Source: Tomitella cavernea
GTDB taxonomy: Bacteria; Actinomycetota; Actinomycetes; Mycobacteriales; Mycobacteriaceae
NCBI RefSeq assembly: GCF_016599145.1
Contig: NZ_JAENKO010000002.1
Coordinates: 124,001 to 188,000 of the forward strand
Direction of reading: 5' to 3'
Length of the DNA stretch: 64,000 bases
Below, piece after piece: positions 24,191 to 35,400 of the stretch. The position numbers were made by a program, and so were the translations under genes. The notes under the pieces are model-generated. The model did not search any database. It had not been told where the DNA came from and saw only the letters and a list, made by a program, of their open reading frames with translations. Each line of letters starts with the position of its first letter. Position 1 is the first letter of the stretch.

Positions 24191-25198
24191 TCAGGCGCGA
24201 GCCACCCGGCGGTAGGACAGCAACGACAGCGTAGCGAACACGACGATGATCACGACCGCGCAGAGCAGCGCGTACATCGATGCGTTGTCGGCCGACCACC
24301 CCGAGGCCACCGGAAAGTCCGGGGGCGCCGGGTTGCCGAAGAGCTGACGGCCTGAAGTGGCGACGGCGGTGATCGGGTTCCACTCGGCGATCGCGCGCAG
24401 TGGGCCGGGCAGGCTCTGCGCGGAGATGAACGCCGACGAGATGAAGGTGAGCGGGAACATCCACAGGAAGCCCACGCTTTGCGCCACCTCGACACTCCGC
24501 GCCAGGAGTCCGGTCAGCACGCCCACCCAGGACATCGCGAACGCGAACAGAGCGAGGATCCCGAAGGCCGCCAGGGCCGCGCCGACGCCGCCGGTGATCC
24601 GCCAGCCGATCAGATATCCGCACCCCACCATGACGATCACGCTGATCGCGTTGACGGCGAAGTCCGAGACCGTCCGTCCGAGCACCACTGCCAGGCGCGA
24701 CATCGGCAGCGACCGGAATCTGTCGATGAGTCCGTGCTGCAGGTCGCCGGACAGCCCCACCGTGGTGAACGCAGCGTTGAACACCACCGTCTGGGTGAAG
24801 ATTCCGGCCATCAGGAACTCCCGGTACTCGCCGCCGCCGAGCGAGGCGCCGAAGACGTACGCGAACAACACGACGAACATCAGCGGCTGCACCGTGGCGC
24901 TGACCAAGAGCGTGGGGACGCGCCGGATCGTCAGGATGTTCCGGAAGGCGATGACCGCGCTGTCGGTGAACATCCGTCGTATCCGGTGGCCCTCGGCCGC
25001 GCGCAGGTGGGCAGCCACATCCGTCGCATCTCCATCGTCATCCGGCACCGGGCCGGCGGTGGATCCGTCCATGCCCGCGGTCGTGCTGCCGCCCGCAGTC
25101 GAACCCTCGTCCGGCCCGGTATCGGCCGGGGGGCGTTCCCCCGGGGCGCGTTCGTCACGGTCCGCCGTGTGCGTCGCGAGCGATTCCAGCTTCGTCAC
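24191..25198 (-). CDS. ABC-2 type transporter permease, DrrB-like
   Basis: Membrane half of an ABC exporter, 335 aa. The first 75 or so residues are a hydrophilic, Gly/Ser/Thr/Pro/Asp-rich cytosolic extension. Then come about six membrane segments typical of the ABC-2 (daunorubicin-resistance, DrrB) family, starting near TLLVSATVQPLMFVVLFAYV, and ending in a basic YRRVARA tail. The GTG start at 25198 overlaps the ATPase stop (GTGA). Being translationally coupled to the ATPase, MbtH-like gene and NRPS2, it most likely exports the nonribosomal peptide. The long extension makes the start slightly uncertain; a later start near MFTDSAVIAF would still keep all membrane segments. Confidence 0.88.
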   Translation of the reverse strand: MTKLESLATHTADRDERAPGERPPADTGPDEGSTAGGSTTAGMDGSTAGPVPDDDGDATDVAAHLRAAEGHRIRRMFTDSAVIAFRNILTIRRVPTLLVSATVQPLMFVVLFAYVFGASLGGGEYREFLMAGIFTQTVVFNAAFTTVGLSGDLQHGLIDRFRSLPMSRLAVVLGRTVSDFAVNAISVIVMVGCGYLIGWRITGGVGAALAAFGILALFAFAMSWVGVLTGLLARSVEVAQSVGFLWMFPLTFISSAFISAQSLPGPLRAIAEWNPITAVATSGRQLFGNPAPPDFPVASGWSADNASMYALLCAVVIIVVFATLSLLSYRRVARA

Positions 25199-26193
25199 CT
25201 CGCGACCCCCGTCGTCGCATCGCCGTCCGTACCGACGCCGCGCCCGGTGACGGCCAGGAAGAATTCGTCCAGGCTCGTCTCTGTGAGCGAAGCGTCCTCC
25301 ACTCGGACCCCGTCGACGGCGAGCCGGGACACCGCCGCGGCGAGCGACCGGCTGCCGTTCTGGGCGCGCGCGGACACGGTACGGCCGCCCACCTGCGGAT
25401 CGCCGTCGCAGACCGCGCCCAGGGCACGGACGGCGTCCGGGACGTCGTCCGGCTCGCGCACCCGGATCGACACCACGTCGCCGCCGACTCGCGCCTTGAG
25501 CTCATCCGCGGTGCCGCGGGCGATCACCGCGCCCCGGTCGATCACCGTGATCGCATCTGCCAGCCGATCGGCCTCCTCCAGGTACTGAGTGGTCAGCAGC
25601 ACCGTCGTCCCGTCGGAGACAAGGCCCTCGACGACCTCCCACATCTCCCGGCGGCCGCGGGGGTCCAGGCCCGTCGTGGGCTCGTCGAGGACTATGACGG
25701 CCGGGAAGGCGACGAGCGCGCCCGCCAGGTCAAGTCGACGCCGCATACCGCCCGAGTAGCCAGAAGAGCGCCGGTCTGCGGCGTCTTCGAGGTGGAACCG
25801 GCCGAGCAGTTCCCGGGCCCGTGCCGTGGCGACGCGCCGCGGCAGTCCGTACAGGCGCCCGATCATCCGCAGGTTCTCGAAGCCCGTCAGGTTGCCGTCG
25901 ACGGCCGCGTACTGCCCGGAAAGCCCGATCCTGCGGCGAACGCGGTCCGGCGACGAGACGACATCCACGCCGTCCAGCAGCACCGTGCCCTCGTCAGGGC
26001 GCAAAAGGGTGCTCAGGATGCGTACGACCGTGGTTTTTCCGGCACCGTTGGGCCCGAGGACGGCGGCGATCGTGCCTCTGGCGATCTCGAGGTCGACACC
26101 GTCCAGCGCGCGGACGACGCCTGCCCGGCGCCGGCCGGGGCCGGGGCCGAACCGCTTCTCCAGTCCCCGGATCTCGACCGCCGGCCCCGTCAT
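25195..26193 (-). CDS. ABC transporter ATP-binding protein, DrrA-like
   Basis: ATPase of a DrrAB-type drug or lipid exporter, 332 aa. Walker A GPNGAGKTT (residues 47-55), signature YSGGMRRRLD, Walker B VIVLDEPTTGLD, and a DrrA-like C-terminal extension of about 90 residues ending in DEFFLAVTGR. Its ATG overlaps the mbtH stop (ATGA at 26190-26193) and its stop overlaps the permease start, so the two transporter halves and MbtH are made together. Acts on the inner face of the membrane with the DrrB-like permease. Self-protection or export of the NRPS product is inferred from position only. Confidence 0.92.
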   Translation of the reverse strand: MTGPAVEIRGLEKRFGPGPGRRRAGVVRALDGVDLEIARGTIAAVLGPNGAGKTTVVRILSTLLRPDEGTVLLDGVDVVSSPDRVRRRIGLSGQYAAVDGNLTGFENLRMIGRLYGLPRRVATARARELLGRFHLEDAADRRSSGYSGGMRRRLDLAGALVAFPAVIVLDEPTTGLDPRGRREMWEVVEGLVSDGTTVLLTTQYLEEADRLADAITVIDRGAVIARGTADELKARVGGDVVSIRVREPDDVPDAVRALGAVCDGDPQVGGRTVSARAQNGSRSLAAAVSRLAVDGVRVEDASLTETSLDEFFLAVTGRGVGTDGDATTGVAR

Positions 26194-26459
26194 CGCGTCC
26201 GCTCCTCCGCCGGCGAACCGGACGATCCGCATATCGCATGCACGAGGCTGGCGGGACGCATGTCGGTCCAGTTCCGCTCGACGAAGTCCACCGCGTCCTG
26301 CCGGGACGACTCGCCGAGGCGGATGGTCCACCCGTCGGGGACCGGGGCGAACACCGGCCACAAGGAATGCTGGCCCTCGTCGTTGACCAGCACGAAGAAA
26401 GCGGATTCCTCGTCGTCGAAGGGATTCGCCGCGGGGCCGTGTCGGGTGGGTGTGCTCAT
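26190..26459 (-). CDS. MbtH-like NRPS accessory protein
   Basis: Small protein that binds and activates or stabilises adenylation domains, 89 aa. Family marks are all present: NPFDDEE near the N-terminus, [12 protein letters not shown], the PDGW turn, and [11 protein letters not shown]. The ATG at 26459 overlaps the NRPS2 stop (ATGA) and has GGAGGA five bases upstream; the longer frame to 26492 lies inside NRPS2 and is not used. The tight coupling says it serves NRPS2, and as the only MbtH visible it may also serve NRPS1. Confidence 0.96.
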   Translation of the reverse strand: MSTPTRHGPAANPFDDEESAFFVLVNDEGQHSLWPVFAPVPDGWTIRLGESSRQDAVDFVERNWTDMRPASLVHAICGSSGSPAEERTR

Positions 26460-29400
26460 GATGGTCCTCCTGTCGTGGGTGCTGCGATGCATTCGTGCCG
26501 TACGGCGTCGCGCGTCGCACGGTCGTTCCGGGTGAGGCTGTCGCCTCGGGTGAGGAAGGCCTCGAGCGCCGGACCGACGACGGCGAGCGCCTCCGGGGAC
26601 GTCATCTGCGCATGGACGCAGTCGACCGTGATCTCCCTCATTTCCCCGCCGACGTGCCGCGGCCAGTCCGTGAACGCCCGCGGGCCGCCGGGTCCACCGC
26701 GGGCGGCGGTGACGAACAGGACGTCCCCCTCGAACAGATCGGGCCGGAAAGCGGCCGCGAGTGCGACGCCCTTCGCGTAGGCGTCGTACATCCGCCGAAG
26801 CTCATCGATACCCAGGTCGGCGAGGGCGCTGCCGGATTCGGGCAGCAGCGCTGCCGCGTCCTCGATGGTCATGTCCGGGTCTGCGATCGTCCCGTCGGCG
26901 CCCGCCGCGCCGGGCACGGTGTGCGCACCGGTCAGCTCGGCGACGAGCTCCGCGACGCTCGGCATCGCGCGGTACTCCGGCCCGCGCTGGCCCGGAAGGA
27001 AGCTGTCGAGCATGGTCAGCGTGGCCACGTCCTCGCCGTCGGCGGCCAGCAGCGTCGCCATCTCATGCGCGATCAGCCCGCCGAGCGACCACCCCAGCAG
27101 GTGGTATGGACCGTGCGGGGCCACGCGCCGCATCTCCGCGACGTAGCGCTCCGCGAGCCGGGGAATCGAACCGGGCAGTTCCTCGGCGCCGCGGAGGTTC
27201 GGCGCCTGCAATCCGTACACCGGGCGGTCGCGGCCCAGATGTTCGAGCAGTCCGTTGTACCCCCACGACAGCCCCATGGCCGGATGCACGCAGAACAGCG
27301 GCGCCCGCGTTCCGCCCGTCCGGATCGGCAGCAGCACCGCCAGAGCATCGGCGTCCGCGGCGTTCCGATCCGCACCGTGGGCGTCGCCCGCTGCGTCCGG
27401 CCCGCCTTCCGGAACATCCCGACCCTGCGCCGCCGAACACCGCCGCGCGAGGTCCGCAGGAGTCGGGTCGGTGAACAACCACTGCGGCGAGATCCGTCGC
27501 AGCTCCGGCAGACCGGAAACCCGGAGCTCGGCCACGGCGCGTGTCGCCAGCAGCGACGTCCCGCCGAGCTCGAAGAACCCGTCCTCCGCGCCGACGGTCC
27601 CGTAGCCGAGCACGTCCGCGAAGACCGCGCAGATCGCCGTCTCCAACCGTGTCCCGGGACCGCGCCCGCGGCCGGCGTCCTGCAGTTGAGCCGCGGGCAA
27701 CGCCGCCCGGTCCAGCTTTCCGACGGGGGTGAGCGGAATCCGCTCGAGTGCCTGCACGGACGCGGGCACCATGTGGCGGGGCAGCACCGCCGCCGCGTAG
27801 TCGCGCAGCAGACGGCAGTCGAGCCGCATGCCGTCCACGCGGCCGGGCCCGCTGGTCTCGCCCGGCCCGGCGCCCGACGCGGGCTGCACGTAGGACACGA
27901 GCACCGTGTCTCCACCGGGTCCGGATACGGGAACGGTGACGGCGGCTCCGACATCCGGATGCCGGGCGAGCACCGCGTCCACCTCCGTGGGCTCGATACG
28001 GAAGCCCCGGATCTTGACCTGGTGATCGATGCGGCCGCGGTACTCGATCGTCCGGTCCGCCCGCAGCCGCGCCAGGTCGCCGGTGCGGTACATCCGCGAG
28101 CCGGGCCGGCCGAACGGGTTCGCCACGAAGCTTCCGGCCGTCAACGCCTGCCGGCGGTGATATCCGCGGGCCAGTCCGGGTCCAGCAAAATACAGCTCTC
28201 CGACCACGCCTGTGGGAACCGGGTGCAGGCGTCGGTCCAGCACCATCGCCTCGACACCGCGGACGGGTCCGCCGATGGTGATCGGCCCGTCCCCGACCGG
28301 TCGGCTCATCGTGGTGACGATGGTCGTCTCGGTGGGTCCGTAGACGTTCGACAGCACCCGGCCCGCGGCCCAACGCTCGGCCAGGTCCGGCCGCAGCGCC
28401 TCGCCGCCGACGAGCACGGTGCCGAGTCCGGGCACCCGATCCGGGTCGACGGTGTCCAGCGCCGCGGGGGTGATGAAAGCGTGCGAGACCCGCTGCCGCG
28501 CCAGGAGCCCGGTCAGTTCGTCGCCGCCGTAGACATCGGCCGGCGCGATCACCATGGCCGCACCCGACGGGAACGCCAGGAGTGCCTCAAGGATCGCGGC
28601 GTCGAAGCTCGTCGACGCGAAGTGCAGGGTGCGGCTGTCCTGTCCGATGCCGTACCGCTCGCCCACCTCATCTGCGAAGTTCGCCAGGCCGGCGTGCGTG
28701 ACGGTGACGCCCTTCGGTGTGCCGGTGGAACCGGAGGTGTACACGAGGTAGGCCGGGTGCCGCGCGTGCAGCGGCTCCATGCGGTCCACGTCGCGGACCG
28801 GATCCGGCGACGCCGCCGCGCACTCTCTCAGGAAGGCCGGGTCGTCGAGTCGCATCCACCGCACCGATCCGGCGCGGCCGCCCGGTACCCGGGCGTCGGA
28901 CACCCCGAGCCGGGCACCCGAATCCGCAAGCATCCGCTCGATCCGCGCCGGCGGATAGTCGCCGTCGATCGCCATGAACGTCGCACCCGTCTTGGCCACC
29001 GCCCACAGGCACAGCACGGATTCGATCGAGCGCCGCACCGCGACCGCCACCGGAATCTCGGGCCTCGCGCCGCGGGCGATGAGAACGCGGGCCAGCCTGC
29101 TCGACCGGGCGTCGAGTTCGGTGTAGGAGACCGTGTTCGCGTCCTGCACCAATGCCGGCGCCTCGCCCCTGCGCGCGACAGCCGCCGTCAGCAGGTCCGG
29201 CAGCAGCCGCGCCGCGGCATCCCGCTCGGAGGCCGGATCGCAGGCGCTGCGCAACGGCACGGTCGCGGCGCGTTCGGGCCCGGTCACCAGCACGATGTCG
29301 CCCACGGCCACGTCGCCGTCGGCGTCCAGCGCCTGCTCGACGATCGACGCGAACATCCGGGCGTACGCGTGTGCCCGGTTGCAGTCGAAGAGGTCGGTCG

Positions 29401-32400
29401 CATACTCGAGCGCCGCGTCGACCGTGCCGTCGGACCGTTCGCGCACCGTCACCTGCAGATCGAACTTCGTCGTCGCCGTCGCCACTTCGTCCACCGCGAC
29501 GTCGAGCCCCGGCAGTCCCGCGGCCTGAAGGCCCGCACCTGTCGCCTGTGCACCGACCACCGACAGCGCCACCTGGAACAGGGGATGCCGCGCGGGGTGG
29601 CGTGCCGGATTCACGGCGGCGACGACCTGCTCGAATGGGATGTCGGCATGGCCGAACGCGTCCAGATCCCGGTCCCGCACGCGCAGAAGCGCTTCGACGA
29701 ACGTCTCGCCGCGGTCGATCACGGTGCGCAGCGCGACCGTGCCCGCGAACATGCCGACCAGGTCCGCCAGACCCGGCCTGTCCCGTCCGGCCACCGGCGT
29801 GCCGATCGTGACATCGGGCTCGTCGGCGACCCGTGAGATCAGCACGGCGAGAGCCGTGTGCAGCACCATGAATGTGCTCGCGCGCCGGCCCCGCGCAAAT
29901 CTGCGCAGTGCCGCCATCGTGTCGCCGCACAACGGGATCGGCACCTCCCCGCCGTGTCCTGACGGCGCGGGGGGCCGCGGACGATCGGCCGGAACGCCCG
30001 ATTCCTCCGGCGCGCCTGCCAGCTCCGCTACCCAATAGTCGAGCTGCCTGCGGGCTTCGGCGGACGGGTCCGCCGCACCGCCGAGCAACGCACGCAGGTC
30101 CGCGGCATGGTCGGCGTACCGCAACGGTAGTGCGGGAAGACGGGGCCGCCGACCGGCCGCACGTGCACTGTAGAACTCGGCGAAGTCGCGCATCATCGGT
30201 GCGAGGGACGCGCCGTCCGCAGCGACGTGATGCAGCACCAGGAGCAGAACCGCCCGGCCCGGCCCGTTCCCGTTCGTGTGCCCGTTCCCGTTCGTGTGCT
30301 CAGCCCCGCCGGAGTGCAGCAGTACGGCGCGGAACGGTGCTTCGCCGGTGAGGTCGAAGGGACGGACCGCATGCCGCCGGATTGTTTCATCCATTTCCCC
30401 GGCCCCCACGCAGTGCGACGCGAGCACCCGTGTCTCGTCGGGCGCGTCCAGGATCAGCTGGTGCGGTCCGTCGTCCGAATCGGGCAGCACGGTTCGCAAC
30501 GGTTCATGCCGCTCGATCAGATCGTGGACGGCGCCACGGAGCGCGGAGACGTCGAGCGCGCCGCGCAGACGCACCGCGAGCGGGATGTTGTACGAGGCCG
30601 AGTGTTCCGCGATGCGCTCGAGCACCCACAGGCTGTGCTGCGCCGGGGCGAGAGGGACGATCCCGGTACGGTCCCGTCCGGCAGCGCCGAGAAGTTCCGG
30701 CCCGGCAGGACCGGGCTGCTCCGTCCGCGCGGTCGTCCCGGCACGGCCGCGGCGCTCCGCCTGGCCGGCCCACTCCGCCAACTGCGCGACGGTCGGGTTG
30801 TCGAAGAGCGCCCGCACCGGGATGTCCACCGCGCACGCCTCCGCGAGATCGCGGGCCGCCCGGGTGGCGAGCAGCGAGTCGAGTCCGAGATCGAACAGGT
30901 CTTCCAGCACCCCGATGCGGCGGGCATCCAGCACCGCGCCCACGACGTCCCGGACCTGCTGTTCCCGTTCGGTGCGCGGAGCCACGTACTCGTCGACGGC
31001 CGCGTCGAAGTCGGGTTCGGGCAGGCCGGCGACGTCGAGTTTGCCGTTGACCGTCAGGGGCAACGCGCCCACGCGGGTGATCGCGGCCGGCATCATCTGG
31101 CGCGGTAGCGCCGCGCGCGCCCGGTCCCGCACCTCGCGCAGATCGGTGCCGGGCTCCGTTACGACGTAGGACAACAGCCTCTCGTCCCGCACCATGCTCA
31201 CCGCGTAGCGCACCCCGCTGTGCGCGGTGAGCGCTCCGTTGACCTCGGCGGTCTCGATCCGGTGGCCGCGCACCTTGATCTGGCCGTCGACGCGGCCCAG
31301 GTAGCGCAGCGCACCGTCGCCACGGCCGCGGCGCACCAGATCCCCGGTCCGGTAGAGCCGTTCACCGGGCGCGCCCCACGGATGCGCGACGAAGCGCGAT
31401 GCGGTGAGCCCCGCTCGGCCGTGATAGCCGCGCGCCAGACCCGCGCCTGCCAGATACAGCTCACCGGTCACGCCGTCCGGAACCGCGTGCAGCCGGGAAT
31501 CGAGCACGTACGCGGCCGCACCGTCGACCGGATGCCCGATGGTGACGTCCGCGTCGGGGGCCAGCGGGCCGCTCATGGTGGCGACGATCGTCGCCTCGGT
31601 TGGCCCGTAGGCGTCGAGTACGGTCCGGCCGCCGGCCGCCCACCGCTCGACGAGCGCAGGCGGGCACACGTCCCCGCCGACCGCGACCACCCGCAGCGCG
31701 TCGATGCCGGCCGGGTCGACCGACATCAGCGCGGCGGGGGTGATGAACGCGTGCGTGATCTGCTCCGCGGCGAGCAGCGACGCCAATTCCACTCCGCCGT
31801 AGACGTCGGGGGGCGCCACCACCAGCGTGGCGGCCGCGCCCGTGGCGAGCAGGATCTCAAGCATCGAGGCGTCGAAGCTCGGCGAAGCGAAGTGCAGGAT
31901 GCGCGAGTGCGCACTTGTCCCGTACCGCTCGTTCTGGGCGCGGACGAGCCCGGCGAGGCCGGCGTGCGTCACCATGACGCCCTTGGGCCGGCCGGTGGTA
32001 CCCGAGGTGTAGATCATGTAGGACACCTGGCCCGGCTGCACAGGCTCGGGTAGGTCGGCATCCTCGATCGGGCGGGCGGGATCCACCTCGCCGGGCTGTG
32101 CCGCCTCCGCGTCGTCGATCGCGAGCCACCGCATTCCGGTCGTACCGGGCGCGGCCGCCGCCGACCCGCACAGGCCGATCCGGGCGCCGGAATCCTCGAT
32201 CATGTGCGCGATCCGCTCAGGCGGGTACGCGGTGTCGACCGGCACGAACGCCGCGCCGGTGCGCGCCGCCGCCCAGACCGCGAGCACCGATTCGACGGAG
32301 CGCGGAATCGCGATCGCCACCGGTGATCCAGGCCCTGCCCCGTGCGCGAGCAGCGTCCTGGTCACCCGGTTCGCGCGTGCGTCGAGCTCCCGGTAGGTCA

Positions 32401-35400
32401 GCGATCGTGCCGCGTCCCGGATCGCGGCCCGGTCCGGTTCACGCCGCACCGCATCGTCCAGGATCTCGGCGAGCGTGCGGTGTTCCGAATCCGGCGGCGA
32501 GGCGGTCGCCGCCGCACGCTCCGCCGCGGAAAGGATCGGCACGTCGCCGACGGCGGTGCCGGGCGCATCCGCCACCGCTGCCGCGACGCGGGCCAGCCGC
32601 GCGCCGAACGCCCCCGCCGTCGACTCATCGAACAGCGCCCGGTCGAAAGCGATCGTCCCGACCAGGTCGCCGCCGCCACCCGGCCGTAGCCGGACCTCGA
32701 GATCGAACTTGCCGGCGGCGTTGCCGACGCTCGACGTCGTCGCCGCGAGCCCCGGCAATCGCACAGCCGGCGCTTCCCCGTCCTCGAGCGTCAAGGCAAC
32801 CTGGAACAGCGGGTGCCGGCCGGCGAGCCGAGGCGGGTCGCAGGATGCGACGACGCGTTCGAACGGCACATCGGCGTGTGCAAGCGCCTCGAGGGTGGCG
32901 GAGCGGGAGGCGCGGAGCAGCCCGGTGAAGCCGGCCCCCGGATCGACGACCGTCCGCAGCGCCACCGTGTTGGCGAACATGCCGACGAGCCGTTCGCCCC
33001 CCTCCGTCCCGCGTCCGGAGACCGGGGTGCCGATGGCCACGTCGTCGGAGCCGCTCATGCGGGCGAGAAGCAGCGCCAGCAGACCGTGGACGGCCATGAA
33101 CTCTGTGGCCCCGGCCTGCTGCGCGAGCTCCGCGAGCCGCACGCGGACGGCGGCCGGGATCGCGAATCGGGACTCGCCGACCTCGATGCCGCGCGCGTCG
33201 TGGCGCGCCGATCCGGCGGGGCGCGGCCGGTCCAGCGGGGGCAAGGACTCGGCGGGCAGGCCGGCGAGCTTCTCCTGCCAGTACCGCAGCTGCGCGGCGC
33301 CGCGGCTGCGGGGGTCCGCCGCGTCACCGAGCCGCGCCTGCTCCCTGAGCGTGTAGTCGCGGTACTGCACTGGCAAAGGCCGCCACCGCGGCGGCCGGCC
33401 CTCGCCACGGGACGCATAGGCTTCCGTGAGGTCACGCGCCAACGGCTCCATCGATCCGCCGTCCGCGGCGATGTGGTGCAGCACCAGCAAGAGCACGCAG
33501 CCCCCGTCGTCCCCGTCGAGCAGGCGGGCCCGGAAGGGAATCTCGCGCTCGAGGTCGAACGGTCGTCCCGCCGCCTCGGAGACGCGTGCGGACCTGTTCT
33601 CGGCAGTGACGGATTCGACCGGGAGCACGTCCCCGACCTCCTCGACCGGCCGCACGAGTTGCGCGGGCCCGAGCCCGGAGTCGACGATCACCGTGCGCAA
33701 CACCTCGTGCCGCTCGAGCAGGTCCGCGACCGCAGCCTGCAGCGCGGCGATATCCGGCCCCCCGACGCCGACGGGGAGATCAGTCCCCGACGCAGCACGC
33801 AGGTCCACGGCGACGGCGATGTTGTATTTGTCCGACGCCGGTTCCTTGCGGTACTCGAGCCAGATCTGCTGCTGGGCGGAGGACAACGGCACGCGCTCGT
33901 GCAGCCCGGCGACCCGGTCCGCGCCGGGTTCGCCCAGGCCGCCGTCGGGAACGGCGCCGCGGCCCTCGACAACGGCGGCGAGTGCTGTGATCGTCGGGTG
34001 GTCGAAGACCTCCCGCACGGACAGCGCGGTTCCCGTCGCCGCGGAGAGCCGCTCGGCCACCTGCACGGCCAGCAGCGAGTTCCCGCCGAGCGCGAAAAAG
34101 CTGCGGTCCACCTCGAGCGCCCCGGAGCCGTCCTCCAGCTCTTCTTCTGTCGCTGGGGCCCCTGCCTCCTCGGTTCCGTGCGTCGTGCCGTCGAGGACGC
34201 GCGCGAAGGCCTCCGCGACGAGCCGCTCCGCCGCCGACTCCGCCGTCCTGCCCCCCGCGGCCGTGATCTCCGGCTGCGGCAGCGCCGTCGTGTCGAGCTT
34301 GCCGGACGCCGTCCGCGGAAATTCGGGGAGCGCGACGACCGATGCCGGCACCATGTGGCCGGGCAACCTGCCGCTCAGCGCGTCGAGGATCTCCGCCTCG
34401 GCGGGTCCTGCCGCCCGTGCCGCGTCGGTCAGAACGTAGGAGACCAGCCGCGCCGAGGCACCGCGCCCGAGCACCCGCGTGCGTGCTTCACGGATCCCGG
34501 GGAGAGTCACGAGCTCGGCGTCGACCTCGCCCGGTTCGATGCGGAATCCGCGTACCTTCACCTGGGAGTCGGCGCGGCCGGCGAAAGACAGTCGCCCGTC
34601 CCGGTCGGCGCGGACGAGGTCCCCGGTGCGGTACATCCTCGTCCCACGGGCGCCGAACGGGTTCGCCACGAACCGCTCTGCGGTGAGCGCGCGGCGGCGG
34701 TGGTAGCCGCGGGCCAGCGCCGGACCGGCTAGGTAGAGTTCACCGGTCACTCCGGGCGGGACCGGGCGCATCCGGCCGTCGAGGACGAGCAGTTCCGCCC
34801 CCTGCACTGCCGACCCGATGGTGTTCCCTCGTCCGGGCGCCAGCGGCCCGCTGACCGTGACCGCCACCGTGGCCTCGGTCGGACCGTACGCGTTCACCAT
34901 CTTCCGGTCCGGGGACCAGTCCGCCACGACGCCGGGCGGGCACACGTCGCCGCCCACGACGAGCGTCTTCAGCGACGGGAGCCGGCGCTGTGGCAGCGAC
35001 GTCAATGCCGCCGGAGTGATGAAGGCGTGCGTAACCTGCTCGCGCTCCAGCAGGTCGGCGAGTTCGCGACCGCCGACCATTCCGGCGGGGGCGATCACCA
35101 GCGTCGCCGACGAGCCGACCGCCATCAGGATCTCCAGCACCGATGCGTCGAAGCTGGGCGAGGCGAAGTGGAGGACGCGGGCGTCGCCGTCCACGGCGAA
35201 CCGTCGCCGCTCGGTGTCGGCGAGATCGACCAGTCCGCGGTGCGTGACCACGACGCCCTTGGGCAGGCCGGTCGAGCCCGACGTGTAGATCAGGTATGCG
35301 GGCTGTCCGGGGGCGGCCGGGCGGACGAGCTCGTCGTCCCGGACAGGCGCGGCGGACACGCGGGCGCACTCGTCGCGCGCGGCGACCGAATCGACGACGA

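Noticed and set aside
23910-24355. Small plus-strand frames in the drrB-rpsL gap (23910-24215, 23978-24355)
   Set aside because: No ribosome site, biased Arg/His composition, and overlap with drrB; treated as non-coding.
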